A model generated the notes under the pieces. That model was not told the origin of the DNA. It ran no database searches and saw only the letters and a program-made list of their open reading frames with translations. Source: Tenacibaculum sp. 190524A05c (lineage in GTDB: Bacteria; Bacteroidota; Bacteroidia; Flavobacteriales; Flavobacteriaceae). Taken from it: 64,000 nt of DNA. Of the stretch, positions 48,459 to 54,861 are shown in pieces. Location of the stretch: NCBI RefSeq assembly GCF_964036595.1, contig NZ_OZ038523.1, positions 2,796,501 through 2,860,500 on the forward strand, written 5' to 3'. A program made the translations under genes and the position numbers. The stretch's first letter is position 1, and each line of letters starts with the position of its first letter.

Positions 48459-49133
48459 ATGAAAAAAAGTAAAGAAGTATTAAAAACCTATTTCGAAACA
48501 GGAGATAAACCAACGGAGCAACAGTATGGCGATTTAATTGATAGTTATGTTGACAGTAAGCAAGATGTTGGAGAATCAAATAGAAGATTTGTTATAGATG
48601 AAAATGGAGAAGTTTCAGTTGCATCTGGAATTGAGTTTACTCAATCTGACTGGAACCAAACGGATAACTCAAAACCAGATTTTATTAAGAATAAACCAGG
48701 TTTAAGCAGTGGATTACCAAAAGATTTTTACGAAGAAGGTGCTTGGACACCAGAAGCAAGATTTAACAATACTAAATTAGATACCACAGTATCTGTTGGA
48801 ACGTATACGAGAATTGGAAACATCGTTCATTTTAGATTTTACCTTCAAAATATTGATGGCCAGTTCAACAACATTACACTTCCGTTCGATGCGGTTACAT
48901 CAGATATTAATATTGTTCATGCAGAAGAAATTTTTGAACAAGTAGGCGGAAGTGGAGGAAACATTTATGACTTTACAGAGCCTAGGGAATTAATAATTGC
49001 GGTTAATAAACTAAGAATTAAAAACATGGTTACTAATATGTTTTTAAATATTGCTGTATCGGGAAATAAGACAGATTTGCAAATTTCAGGAACATTTAAA
49101 ACAAATGTTTATGGAGCTTCAGCTGTTTCATAG
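48459..49133 (+). CDS. Tail-fibre-like protein 2
   Basis: Protein of 224 residues. The start is ATG 48459; an upstream frame overlaps the previous gene. It has the shared N-terminal module, then NRRFVIDENGEVS and the fibre-type linker WNQTDNSKPDFIKNKP. The C-terminal beta domain has GTYTRIGNIVHFRFYLQNI, the pattern of a receptor-binding tip. It follows protein 1 after 13 bp and is transcribed with it. No signal peptide. Confidence 0.75.
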   Translation: MKKSKEVLKTYFETGDKPTEQQYGDLIDSYVDSKQDVGESNRRFVIDENGEVSVASGIEFTQSDWNQTDNSKPDFIKNKPGLSSGLPKDFYEEGAWTPEARFNNTKLDTTVSVGTYTRIGNIVHFRFYLQNIDGQFNNITLPFDAVTSDINIVHAEEIFEQVGGSGGNIYDFTEPRELIIAVNKLRIKNMVTNMFLNIAVSGNKTDLQISGTFKTNVYGASAVS

Positions 49134-49161
49134 AAAGAGAATAAAGTAAAAATTAAATAAA

Positions 49162-49833
49162 ATGAAAAAAAGTAAAGAAGAATTAAAAGGTTATTTTGAA
49201 ACTGGAGACAAACCAACCCAAGATCAATATGCGGATTTAATAGATAGTTTTGTAGATGCGAAACAAATAGAAGGAGAAGAAAATAGAAGATTTGTTATTG
49301 ATAAAAATGGAGATGTTGGTGTTGCTCAAGAAAAATCAATTCCAGAGTATACATTATCAGGAATAACAAACAATAAGATTTCTTTGTTAAAAGATGGTGT
49401 TGTTGTTAAAGACATCGATGTGACTCAATTCGCAGGAGATAATGTAGTAGGAAAAAGGTTATATTCAGCAACTTACCGTCCTAATTTTCATGATTTAGTA
49501 ATTAATAAAACTACTAATGAGGTTGTGGAAGATATGTATACAGATTGGCAAGATGTACCTTTAAATGAAGGGTACTCTGCATCTTTTCTTAGAGCTAAGA
49601 TCGAAGGGAAATTTTTAGTAATACATGGTTTTAATGTTTCTGGAAATTCCGAAGATGGAGTGATCACATCAAGTTTACCATATGTTGTGCAAGCAACACA
49701 GTTTTTTAGAGGTGGTGGAACCGCGGGTATGCAGGATTATATGGTTAGAGGTAATTCAAAGAGTTTAAGGAGTATTGGTAAACTGGCAGGTTTTAACGAA
49801 TTTTTTGCTGCTCTTATGGTTCAGACAAATTAA
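49162..49833 (+). CDS. Tail-fibre-like protein 3
   Basis: Protein of 223 residues, no signal peptide. It shares the N-terminal module (KEELKGYFETGDKPTQDQYADLIDSF) and NRRFVIDKNGDV with protein 2, then diverges. The divergent C-terminal part (from about 60) is beta-rich and may be a different binding tip. The three copies keep the same stem module and swap the distal part, as fibre proteins often do. A terminator follows at 49851. Confidence 0.72.
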   Translation: MKKSKEELKGYFETGDKPTQDQYADLIDSFVDAKQIEGEENRRFVIDKNGDVGVAQEKSIPEYTLSGITNNKISLLKDGVVVKDIDVTQFAGDNVVGKRLYSATYRPNFHDLVINKTTNEVVEDMYTDWQDVPLNEGYSASFLRAKIEGKFLVIHGFNVSGNSEDGVITSSLPYVVQATQFFRGGGTAGMQDYMVRGNSKSLRSIGKLAGFNEFFAALMVQTN

Positions 49834-49850
49834 TATAACAAATGTTTTGT

Positions 49851-49873
49851 AAACCACTAAAAAGTGGTTTTTT
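49851..49873 (+). terminator. Terminator of the fibre genes
   Basis: Stem AAACCACT (49851-49858) with AGTGGTTT (49863-49870), followed by T. Confidence 0.75.
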
Positions 49874-49889
49874 AATTAAAAAATATAAA

Positions 49890-49937
49890 ACATAATACAA
49901 AAATAATTGCATTAAATTGTAATATGTTGTATATTTG
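49890..49937 (+). promoter_or_regulatory. Promoter C and operator of the lysis pair
   Basis: TTG at 49907-49909, a 20-bp spacer, then TATATTTG at 49930-49937. Operator-like arms ACATAATACA (49890-49899) and TGTAATATGT (49918-49927) pair at 9 of 10 positions. Confidence 0.65.
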
Positions 49938-49995
49938 TATTCCATTGAATAGTTAAATAAAATATTAACCTTCATGTTAAGTGGAAACATAAAAG

Positions 49996-50070
49996 CTTAG
50001 ATTAACCTCATTTCGGTAAAGAAAAAATAAAATAAAAGAATCTAATAGCAAAGATGTTCTGTCTGCTAAC
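49996..50070 (+). promoter_or_regulatory. Structured leader element, copy 2
   Basis: TTAGATT (49997-50003) pairs with AATCTAA (50039-50045) around a 35-nt loop that again contains CATTTCGGTAAA. TGTCTGCTAAC follows at 50060-50070. Compared with copy 1 the two stem arms differ together, keeping pairing. Confidence 0.55.
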
Positions 50071-50081
50071 GCTTAAATAAA

Positions 50082-50519
50082 ATGTTTATGAATAATTTAA
50101 TAACAGTAGCGTTATCGCAATACGGAGTAAAAGAAGTAAAAGGATCAAAAGATCATCCTCAAATTATTAATTACTTTACTTCTATGGGTTTTGATAAAAC
50201 CAAATATAATGAGGATACAGCTTGGTGTGGTGCATTTGCGAACTGGGTGGCTAATAAAGCAGGCTATGAATGTTCAAATAGATTAACAGCGCGAAGTTGG
50301 TTGTCAGTTGGAAACTCAACAAGCTCTCCTGAGGTAGGAGACGTAGTTGTTTTATGGAGAGATAATCCTGAAAGTTGGAAAGGACATGTTGGTTTTTTAG
50401 TTAAAGAATCAAAGCGTTATGTATACTTGTTGGGTGGTAATCAGGGAAATAGTGTGAGTATAAAAGCATATCCTAAAAATAGAGTTTTAGATTATAGAAA
50501 ATTAAGTAAAAATGGATAG
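50082..50519 (+). CDS. CHAP/NlpC-like peptidoglycan hydrolase (TIGR02594 type), endolysin
   Basis: Cell-wall hydrolase of 145 residues. Catalytic residues are visible: C49 in TAWCGAFANWV, H102 in KGHVGFL and N120 in LGGNQGN. A signal peptide is absent, so it needs the holin to reach the wall. It overlaps the holin gene by 8 bp. Start is ATG 50082 or the ATG two codons later. It is the enzymatic half of the lysis pair. Confidence 0.85.
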   Translation: MFMNNLITVALSQYGVKEVKGSKDHPQIINYFTSMGFDKTKYNEDTAWCGAFANWVANKAGYECSNRLTARSWLSVGNSTSSPEVGDVVVLWRDNPESWKGHVGFLVKESKRYVYLLGGNQGNSVSIKAYPKNRVLDYRKLSKNG

Positions 50520-50931
50520 ATTAATGCATTTCATTTTTTGGTTGCTGGCTATGCTATCACCTTTAAATGGAGTGTTAACCACCATCATGTTTCTTATTGT
50601 AGTTGATTTTATTACTGGAGCTTATGCTGCATTAAAAGTGGGAATTTCTTTGAAAAGTGAGAAGATAGGAAATACGATATCTAAATTTTTTATTTATAAC
50701 CTAGTTATTATTTCTGCTTATTTCTTAGAAAAACATATAGTTAATGAAGTCCCGTTTTTGAAAATTATAGCTGGTTTTATAGCAATTACCGAGATAAAAT
50801 CAATATTAGAAAATTACAATAGAATATATGGCGTTAATCCGTTTAAAGCATTAAAAGAGTTTTTAAATTATCATGGATTCCGTGAAACCTTAAAACCATT
50901 GAATGAAAAAGAAAAAAAAGAAAAAGTGTAG
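50512..50931 (+). CDS. Phage holin family protein
   Basis: Small membrane protein of 139 residues with three or four hydrophobic helices, including NGVLTTIMFLIVVDFITGAYAALK, which is the hallmark of the phage/toxin-secretion holin family (Holin_4). The C-terminus is charged (EKEKKEKV). It would permeabilise the inner membrane so that the overlapping hydrolase can act on the wall. It closes the cassette and is followed by a strong terminator. Confidence 0.87.
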   Translation: MDRLMHFIFWLLAMLSPLNGVLTTIMFLIVVDFITGAYAALKVGISLKSEKIGNTISKFFIYNLVIISAYFLEKHIVNEVPFLKIIAGFIAITEIKSILENYNRIYGVNPFKALKEFLNYHGFRETLKPLNEKEKKEKV

Positions 50932-50956
50932 CTTCTAAAGATTAAGAAGCTTTGAT

Positions 50957-50988
50957 AAAAACACGGATGAATTCATCCGTGTTTTTTA
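50957..50988 (+). terminator. Terminator of the lysis pair
   Basis: A perfect 24-bp palindrome (AACACGGATGAA with TTCATCCGTGTT) followed by T-rich sequence. A smaller hairpin AGCTTCT/AGAAGCT lies just before it (50930-50950). Confidence 0.8.
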
Positions 50989-51046
50989 TTTTTAGTCAAA
51001 GAAAGTTCACCTGTCAGTAATTATAATTTTTACGACCAATTCCTAA

Positions 51047-51904
51047 ATGAATCAAACTATGGCTATCCAAGATATAAAGACTTATAACTTTAAAGACGTT
51101 TTTTCATTACAACTCGTTGAATTTGAAAAAGCTTGTGTAGTAAATAAACCTACTCAAATTGACGATTATAAAATCTTTTGGATTAAAGAGGGAGAAGGAA
51201 CGTATAATATTGATTTTAAAAGTTATTCTTTCAATGGAAGCGTTTTGTTTTTTCTATCGCCAGGTCAAATCTTCACTGTAGATTCTGAGAAAATTAAGGA
51301 GGCCTATCAACTAAGTTTTACTAGAGATTTTTATTGTATTCAAACACATGATACTGAAATTGCTTGTAATGGTGTTTTATTTAATAATGTTTATGAAACT
51401 CCATTTGTAATACCAACAGAAAAAGACATCAGAAAATTAGATTTTATCTTAGAGAATTTGGTAGAAGAATTTGATTTAGATGAAACAGCACAATATGATA
51501 TGTTGCAATCTTTTTTAAAACAATTTATAATCTATTCTGTTCGTATTAAAAAAGAGCGTTCGGTTATAAAAGAGGATAACGAAACCAAACTATTCAAGGA
51601 TTTTAGTTTATTGGTTGAACAAAACTTTAAAAAACTTCATAGTGTTACTGATTATGCGAATCGATTGGCGGTTTCTCCAAAATCATTATCAAAGCATTTT
51701 CAAAAAATTGGCTCTGAAACGCCTAGTGATTTTATAAAAAATAGAATTGTAACAGAGGCAAAGAGACAGTTATTGTATTCATCTGAAGCGATTAAACATA
51801 TCGCTTTCGATTTAGGCTTTAATGATCCAGCCTATTTCTCTCGCTTTTTCACTAAGGCAACAGGGTTTTCTCCAGCACAGTTTAAGAAAAAGCAACAAGC
51901 TTAG
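51047..51904 (+). CDS. AraC-family transcriptional regulator
   Basis: Regulator of 285 residues. The N-terminal half has a cupin-like sensing domain (FWIKEGEGTYNID, SYSFNGSVLFFLSPGQIF). The C-terminal AraC domain has two helix-turn-helices, with YANRLAVSPKSLSKHFQKI and IKHIAFDLGFNDPAYFSRFFTKATGFSPAQFK. The ligand is unknown. It is independent of the cassette, with its own upstream gap, and may control the genes that follow. Confidence 0.9.
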   Translation: MNQTMAIQDIKTYNFKDVFSLQLVEFEKACVVNKPTQIDDYKIFWIKEGEGTYNIDFKSYSFNGSVLFFLSPGQIFTVDSEKIKEAYQLSFTRDFYCIQTHDTEIACNGVLFNNVYETPFVIPTEKDIRKLDFILENLVEEFDLDETAQYDMLQSFLKQFIIYSVRIKKERSVIKEDNETKLFKDFSLLVEQNFKKLHSVTDYANRLAVSPKSLSKHFQKIGSETPSDFIKNRIVTEAKRQLLYSSEAIKHIAFDLGFNDPAYFSRFFTKATGFSPAQFKKKQQA

Positions 51905-52020
51905 AAGAAGGTTGTTTGGTTAGATGAACTCCTGTTGCGGATATCTACTTAATTAATTGCGGAAATCCCTTATCCTTTTTTTTAATGTTGAGTTATTTTA
52001 GAAACTTAAAAATTCAAATA

Positions 52021-52254
52021 ATGATAAGAAACATCAAAAATTTAGGATCTGTTTTAAACAGAAAAGATCAAAAGAAGATAACTGGTGGATGCGGAAGCAT
52101 TTACGAAAGATGCGAGCCTTGGGATGATGAAGGAGGTAGTCCTATAACTATTTGCCGTTATCAATATGGAACTAACACCTATCATTATATAACTCATTAT
52201 TCTTGTGATAGTAATGTATGCTATGGTGGTGAACTAGTTAGTTCTACATGCTAA
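52021..52254 (+). CDS. Double-glycine leader peptide, cysteine-rich
   Basis: Small protein of 77 residues. The start at ATG 52021 gives a leader (IKNLGSVLNRKDQKKITGG) that fits Bacteroidota double-glycine bacteriocin/natural-product leaders (L..L...EQK.I.GG). After GG (residues 22-23) the core has six cysteines, an even number that suits three disulfides. No modifying enzyme or peptidase-ABC exporter is in the window, so it would need one encoded elsewhere. A frame from 51985 adds 12 unrelated residues. Confidence 0.65.
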   Translation: MIRNIKNLGSVLNRKDQKKITGGCGSIYERCEPWDDEGGSPITICRYQYGTNTYHYITHYSCDSNVCYGGELVSSTC

Positions 52255-52261
52255 AAAACTA

Positions 52262-52290
52262 AAAACTAGAGCTTTTAAGCTCTAGTTTTC
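52262..52290 (+). terminator. Terminator of the first leader-peptide gene
   Basis: A long hairpin (AAAACTAGAGCTT with AAGCTCTAGTTTT) just past the stop at 52254. Confidence 0.75.
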
Positions 52291-52568
52291 TCTTTCTTAT
52301 ATATCTATACATTTCGTAAACCTTATTTTTATCTTTCCCGGAAATACAAGTGTATATGATTTACTCACTTGAGTTTTTCTCTTAATAATTGGCTGAATTT
52401 TACAGATTTATAATTTATCATTATCTTTTGGGTGATGAAAATCATATAAGCAAATCGGTAATTAATGATAAATGATCAGTATTGATTTAATTACCATGTT
52501 ACATTTTCTTGTTGTTTTAGTCACTCCAATCTTTCCAATAAAACAATAAAGAAAAGGAACAATCTAAA

Positions 52569-52596
52569 TGAATCCCTAACGGGGTTCATTTTTTTA
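52569..52596 (+). terminator. Orphan terminator
   Basis: Stem TGAATCCC (52569-52576) with GGGGTTCA (52581-52588), one wobble, then seven T. The transcript it ends is not identified. Confidence 0.6.
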
Positions 52597-52699
52597 TCAT
52601 AAATATTTCAGTAGATAATTTTCACTTTTAATTTTCTTGTAGTAACAATTGAACTCCTCTTTGAACTTAAGTATAGTATTAAACATTTAATTTTTTATT

Positions 52700-52849
52700 A
52701 TGTTAGAAAAATTTGAAAATTTAGAGATCAAAAGTTTACATCTAATTTATGGTGGAGACGATTGTTGTTATGATGAGGTTGAAGATGATGTTAAGATACA
52801 TGGAACAGCTATGACCAATATAAAAGGGGGAATGGTTAACTTGAATTAA
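52700..52849 (+). CDS. Second double-glycine leader peptide
   Basis: Protein of 49 residues. The leader (MLEKFENLEIKSLHLIYGG) ends in a double glycine at residues 18-19, and the core opens with an acidic CC motif (DDCCYDEVEDD) and has a second Gly-Gly (KGGMV). This is the pattern of a Bacteroidota peptide exported by a peptidase-containing transporter, but its sequence differs from the 52021 peptide. It is followed by a terminator, so the unit is compact. Too short for certainty. Confidence 0.55.
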   Translation: MLEKFENLEIKSLHLIYGGDDCCYDEVEDDVKIHGTAMTNIKGGMVNLN

Positions 52850-52854
52850 CTTGG

Positions 52855-52882
52855 AAGCGACCTAATTTGGTCGCTTTTTTTT
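52855..52882 (+). terminator. Terminator of the second leader-peptide gene
   Basis: Stem AAGCGACC (52855-52862) with GGTCGCTT (52869-52876) and an eight-T tail. The following 52883-53126 shows no gene. Confidence 0.8.
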
Positions 52883-53126
52883 GAATTTATTTTATGGAAT
52901 TTATCATGTCTACGATGATTTTATTATCGTTTGTGTTTATCATTTTCCATGTTTTTTTGTCTTACCATGTGTTTTCAAACACATAAAAACACTTATTTTT
53001 TTGCCGAATTTCATCTAAATTCTTAATTGTACAACTCTTAGGAACCTTTGTCCATTTTTTAAGGTCTATTCTCGTCGCATCTTTGTACCAGAAAGTTTTA
53101 CTAATCCTTTTAAAACAATAATAGAA

Positions 53127-53222
53127 ATGAATATTGAAACATATCAATGTCCGAATTGTTGGGGTTACCAAGAATACGACGATCGAAACGAATTATGTAA
53201 TAAACAAAACAATAACAATTAA
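53127..53222 (+). CDS. Tiny CPNC protein upstream of the CMD gene
   Basis: 31-residue frame (MNIETYQCPNCWGYQEYDD then a short basic/Asn-rich tail). The CPNC motif and a further Cys in ELCN suggest a minimal zinc ribbon or rubredoxin-like knuckle. Small proteins of this type occur next to carboxymuconolactone decarboxylase genes in Flavobacteria. It ends 12 bp before that gene and is probably co-transcribed. Confidence 0.5.
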   Translation: MNIETYQCPNCWGYQEYDDRNELCNKQNNNN

Positions 53223-53234
53223 AAAACCTTAAAA

Positions 53235-53792
53235 ATGAGTACAAGAATAGAAACATTAAACCCAGAAACAACAACAGGTAAATCAAAAGAATTATTTGAT
53301 GCAGTACAAAGCAAGTTAGGATTTATTCCTAACCTAATTAAAGTGTTTGGTAATTCGCCTGCAACATTACAAAGTTACCTAACATTAGGAGAGTTAACAG
53401 CAAGCGGAAACTTTACGAACAAGTTTAGAGAGCAATTAGCATTAGCTATCGCAGAGGAAAATAGTTGTAACTACTGTTTATCTGCACACACTACAATCGG
53501 AAAAATGAACGGTTTAACAGATGAGCAAACAGAATTAAATAGGCAAGGTCGTTCTGCAGATGCAAAAGTTGAAGCTGGATTACAATTAGCACAAAGCATT
53601 ACTAGAAATAGAGGTAATATTTCTACAGAAGAAATTCAAGCAGCAAAGTCAGCTGGATACAATGATGGAGATATCTTAGAAATTGTATTAAATGTAGTTT
53701 CAAATACGTTAACAAACTACGTTAATCACATTGCAGATACAGAAGTAGATTTTCCATCTGTTGAGGCAGGTAAGTTCACAGTAAATTCATAA
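53235..53792 (+). CDS. Carboxymuconolactone decarboxylase family protein, AhpD-like
   Basis: Protein of 185 residues. The redox motif is in NSCNYCLSAHTTIG: CxxC plus His five residues on, as in AhpD-type alkylhydroperoxidases. That motif suggests a disulfide-based peroxidase or oxidative-stress role rather than a true decarboxylase. It lies 12 bp after the tiny CPNC protein and 35 bp before the cupredoxin-like gene. Confidence 0.85.
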   Translation: MSTRIETLNPETTTGKSKELFDAVQSKLGFIPNLIKVFGNSPATLQSYLTLGELTASGNFTNKFREQLALAIAEENSCNYCLSAHTTIGKMNGLTDEQTELNRQGRSADAKVEAGLQLAQSITRNRGNISTEEIQAAKSAGYNDGDILEIVLNVVSNTLTNYVNHIADTEVDFPSVEAGKFTVNS

Positions 53793-53827
53793 TAATCCTT
53801 ATATAAATATTTAATAACAAAACAATC

Positions 53828-54190
53828 ATGAAAAAAGTAATAGCAATTTTAGTATTAGTCTTAGGTATCTCTTTTAGTGCAAATGCACAAGATGTAAAAA
53901 CAGTAGCATTAGAGCAAACTAAAGGTGAGTTCACTCAAAAATCATTAACCTTATCTGAAGGGACATATGTTTTTGAAATCGCAAACAGTAACGTTGGAAA
54001 AGATGTTGGATTTGTATTAGCGCCAAAAGGTAAGACTAGTCAAAAAGATCATATCAAAGAAGCTTATGTTACTTCTTTAGCAAAGAACAATTCAAAGTCT
54101 TCTTCTAAGAAAGTAACATTAAAAAAGGGAGAATATGTGTACTTCTGTCCACTTAACCCAACTCCTCAATATACACTTATCGTGAAGTAA
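53828..54190 (+). CDS. Cupredoxin-like exported protein
   Basis: Protein of 120 residues with a signal peptide (MKKVIAILVLVLGISFSANAQ). The mature domain has KSLTLSEGTYVFEIANSNVGKDVGFVLAP, then KKVTLKKGEYVYFCPLNPTPQYTL, a beta-sandwich of cupredoxin type. The Cys in YFCPLNP sits where copper proteins carry ligands, but a complete His/Cys/Met set is not obvious. Probably co-transcribed with the CMD gene. Confidence 0.65.
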   Translation: MKKVIAILVLVLGISFSANAQDVKTVALEQTKGEFTQKSLTLSEGTYVFEIANSNVGKDVGFVLAPKGKTSQKDHIKEAYVTSLAKNNSKSSSKKVTLKKGEYVYFCPLNPTPQYTLIVK

Positions 54191-54206
54191 GTAGTGTTAG
54201 TAACTA

Positions 54207-54237
54207 AAAAAGCTCAGCAATTTGCTGAGCTTTTTTG
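54207..54237. terminator. Bidirectional terminator
   Basis: Stem AAAAAGCTCAGCAA (54207-54220) with TTGCTGAGCTTTTT (54222-54235), between two convergent genes. Confidence 0.85.
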
Positions 54238-54248
54238 TTTTGTATTTA

Positions 54249-54845
54249 TTAGGCTTTTCCACCATCTAAATCATCTTGCCATTTTTTAAGTTCTTCCCAT
54301 TTACCTTCGTAAGCGAGTTTAGCTTGTTTTGGCCAAGTATTTGGTTTGTGAATTCGATATCTATCTCCTCCACTATTCAATACTTCTTGACATTTGTCAA
54401 TTGAGGCTTCTCCAAGAGCTTTCCATGTTTTAATTCCGAAATTATGGAATAACCCTTCAATTTTTGGTCCTATTCCTTCAACTACTTTTAAATCATCTTG
54501 TTTAATCTTTTTACCAAATGCAGCTTTAGCAGCTCCAGCATCAAAAGGAATTAAAGTCGTACTTGAATCTGCTGTTAAAGAAGCGGCAGCGCCTAAATTA
54601 GAAGTAGCTGCTTTTGTTGCTTCTCTAGCTAATTCTAAATCTGAACTTAAACTTAATTTACTTTTTTCACAAGCTTTCAAATCAGCTTCTAACGAGGCAA
54701 TTTTGTTTTGTAAGATTGTAATATCTCCATCATTACTAGTGTTGTTTTCTTGAACATTGTTATTAGAAAATAGTCTTCCTAATAAGTATCCTAATAAAGC
54801 TGAAATAAGTCCTACTAATATAGGTATGATGATACACCAATTCAT
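54249..54845 (-). CDS. Membrane-anchored helix-hairpin-helix protein
   Basis: Protein of 198 residues. An N-terminal membrane helix (about 5-27, IIPILVGLISALLGYLLGRLF) is followed by a coiled coil (ILQNKIASLEADLKACEKSKLSL). The C-terminal domain has LKVVEGIGPKIEGLFHNFGIKTWKALGEA, a helix-hairpin-helix/flap-endonuclease-like motif, though no metal-binding acid residues complete a nuclease site. It may bind DNA or another protein at the membrane. It is the second gene of a unit after the OmpA protein. Confidence 0.75.
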   Translation of the reverse strand: MNWCIIIPILVGLISALLGYLLGRLFSNNNVQENNTSNDGDITILQNKIASLEADLKACEKSKLSLSSDLELAREATKAATSNLGAAASLTADSSTTLIPFDAGAAKAAFGKKIKQDDLKVVEGIGPKIEGLFHNFGIKTWKALGEASIDKCQEVLNSGGDRYRIHKPNTWPKQAKLAYEGKWEELKKWQDDLDGGKA

Positions 54846-54861
54846 AATATTGTTTTTTGGG

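Larger units (their letters stand above)
52255..52699. other. Intergenic region with two terminators and an orphan transcript signal
   Basis: 445 bp. Terminator at 52262-52290 (stem ACTAGAGCTT with AAGCTCTAGT-type arms) ends the first peptide gene. A second terminator at 52569-52596 (TGAATCCC with GGGGTTCA, then T-run) implies another transcript. The only frame before it is a 25-residue hydrophobic peptide at 52472-52549. I see no other gene. Confidence 0.4.

Noticed and set aside
47924-49833. Diversity-generating retroelement acting on the fibre-like genes
   Set aside because: No reverse transcriptase or template/variable repeat pair is visible in or next to the three genes.
39408-50988. 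A complete or decayed prophage
   Set aside because: Only repressor, fibre-like, hydrolase and holin genes are phage-like. No integrase, attachment site, capsid, portal, terminase, tail tube or sheath gene is present, the genes are intact and not decayed, and toxin and immunity genes occupy the middle.
52962-53171. 69-residue minus-strand frame
   Set aside because: It lies antisense to the small CPNC frame and has no recognisable pattern, so it is more likely a shadow.
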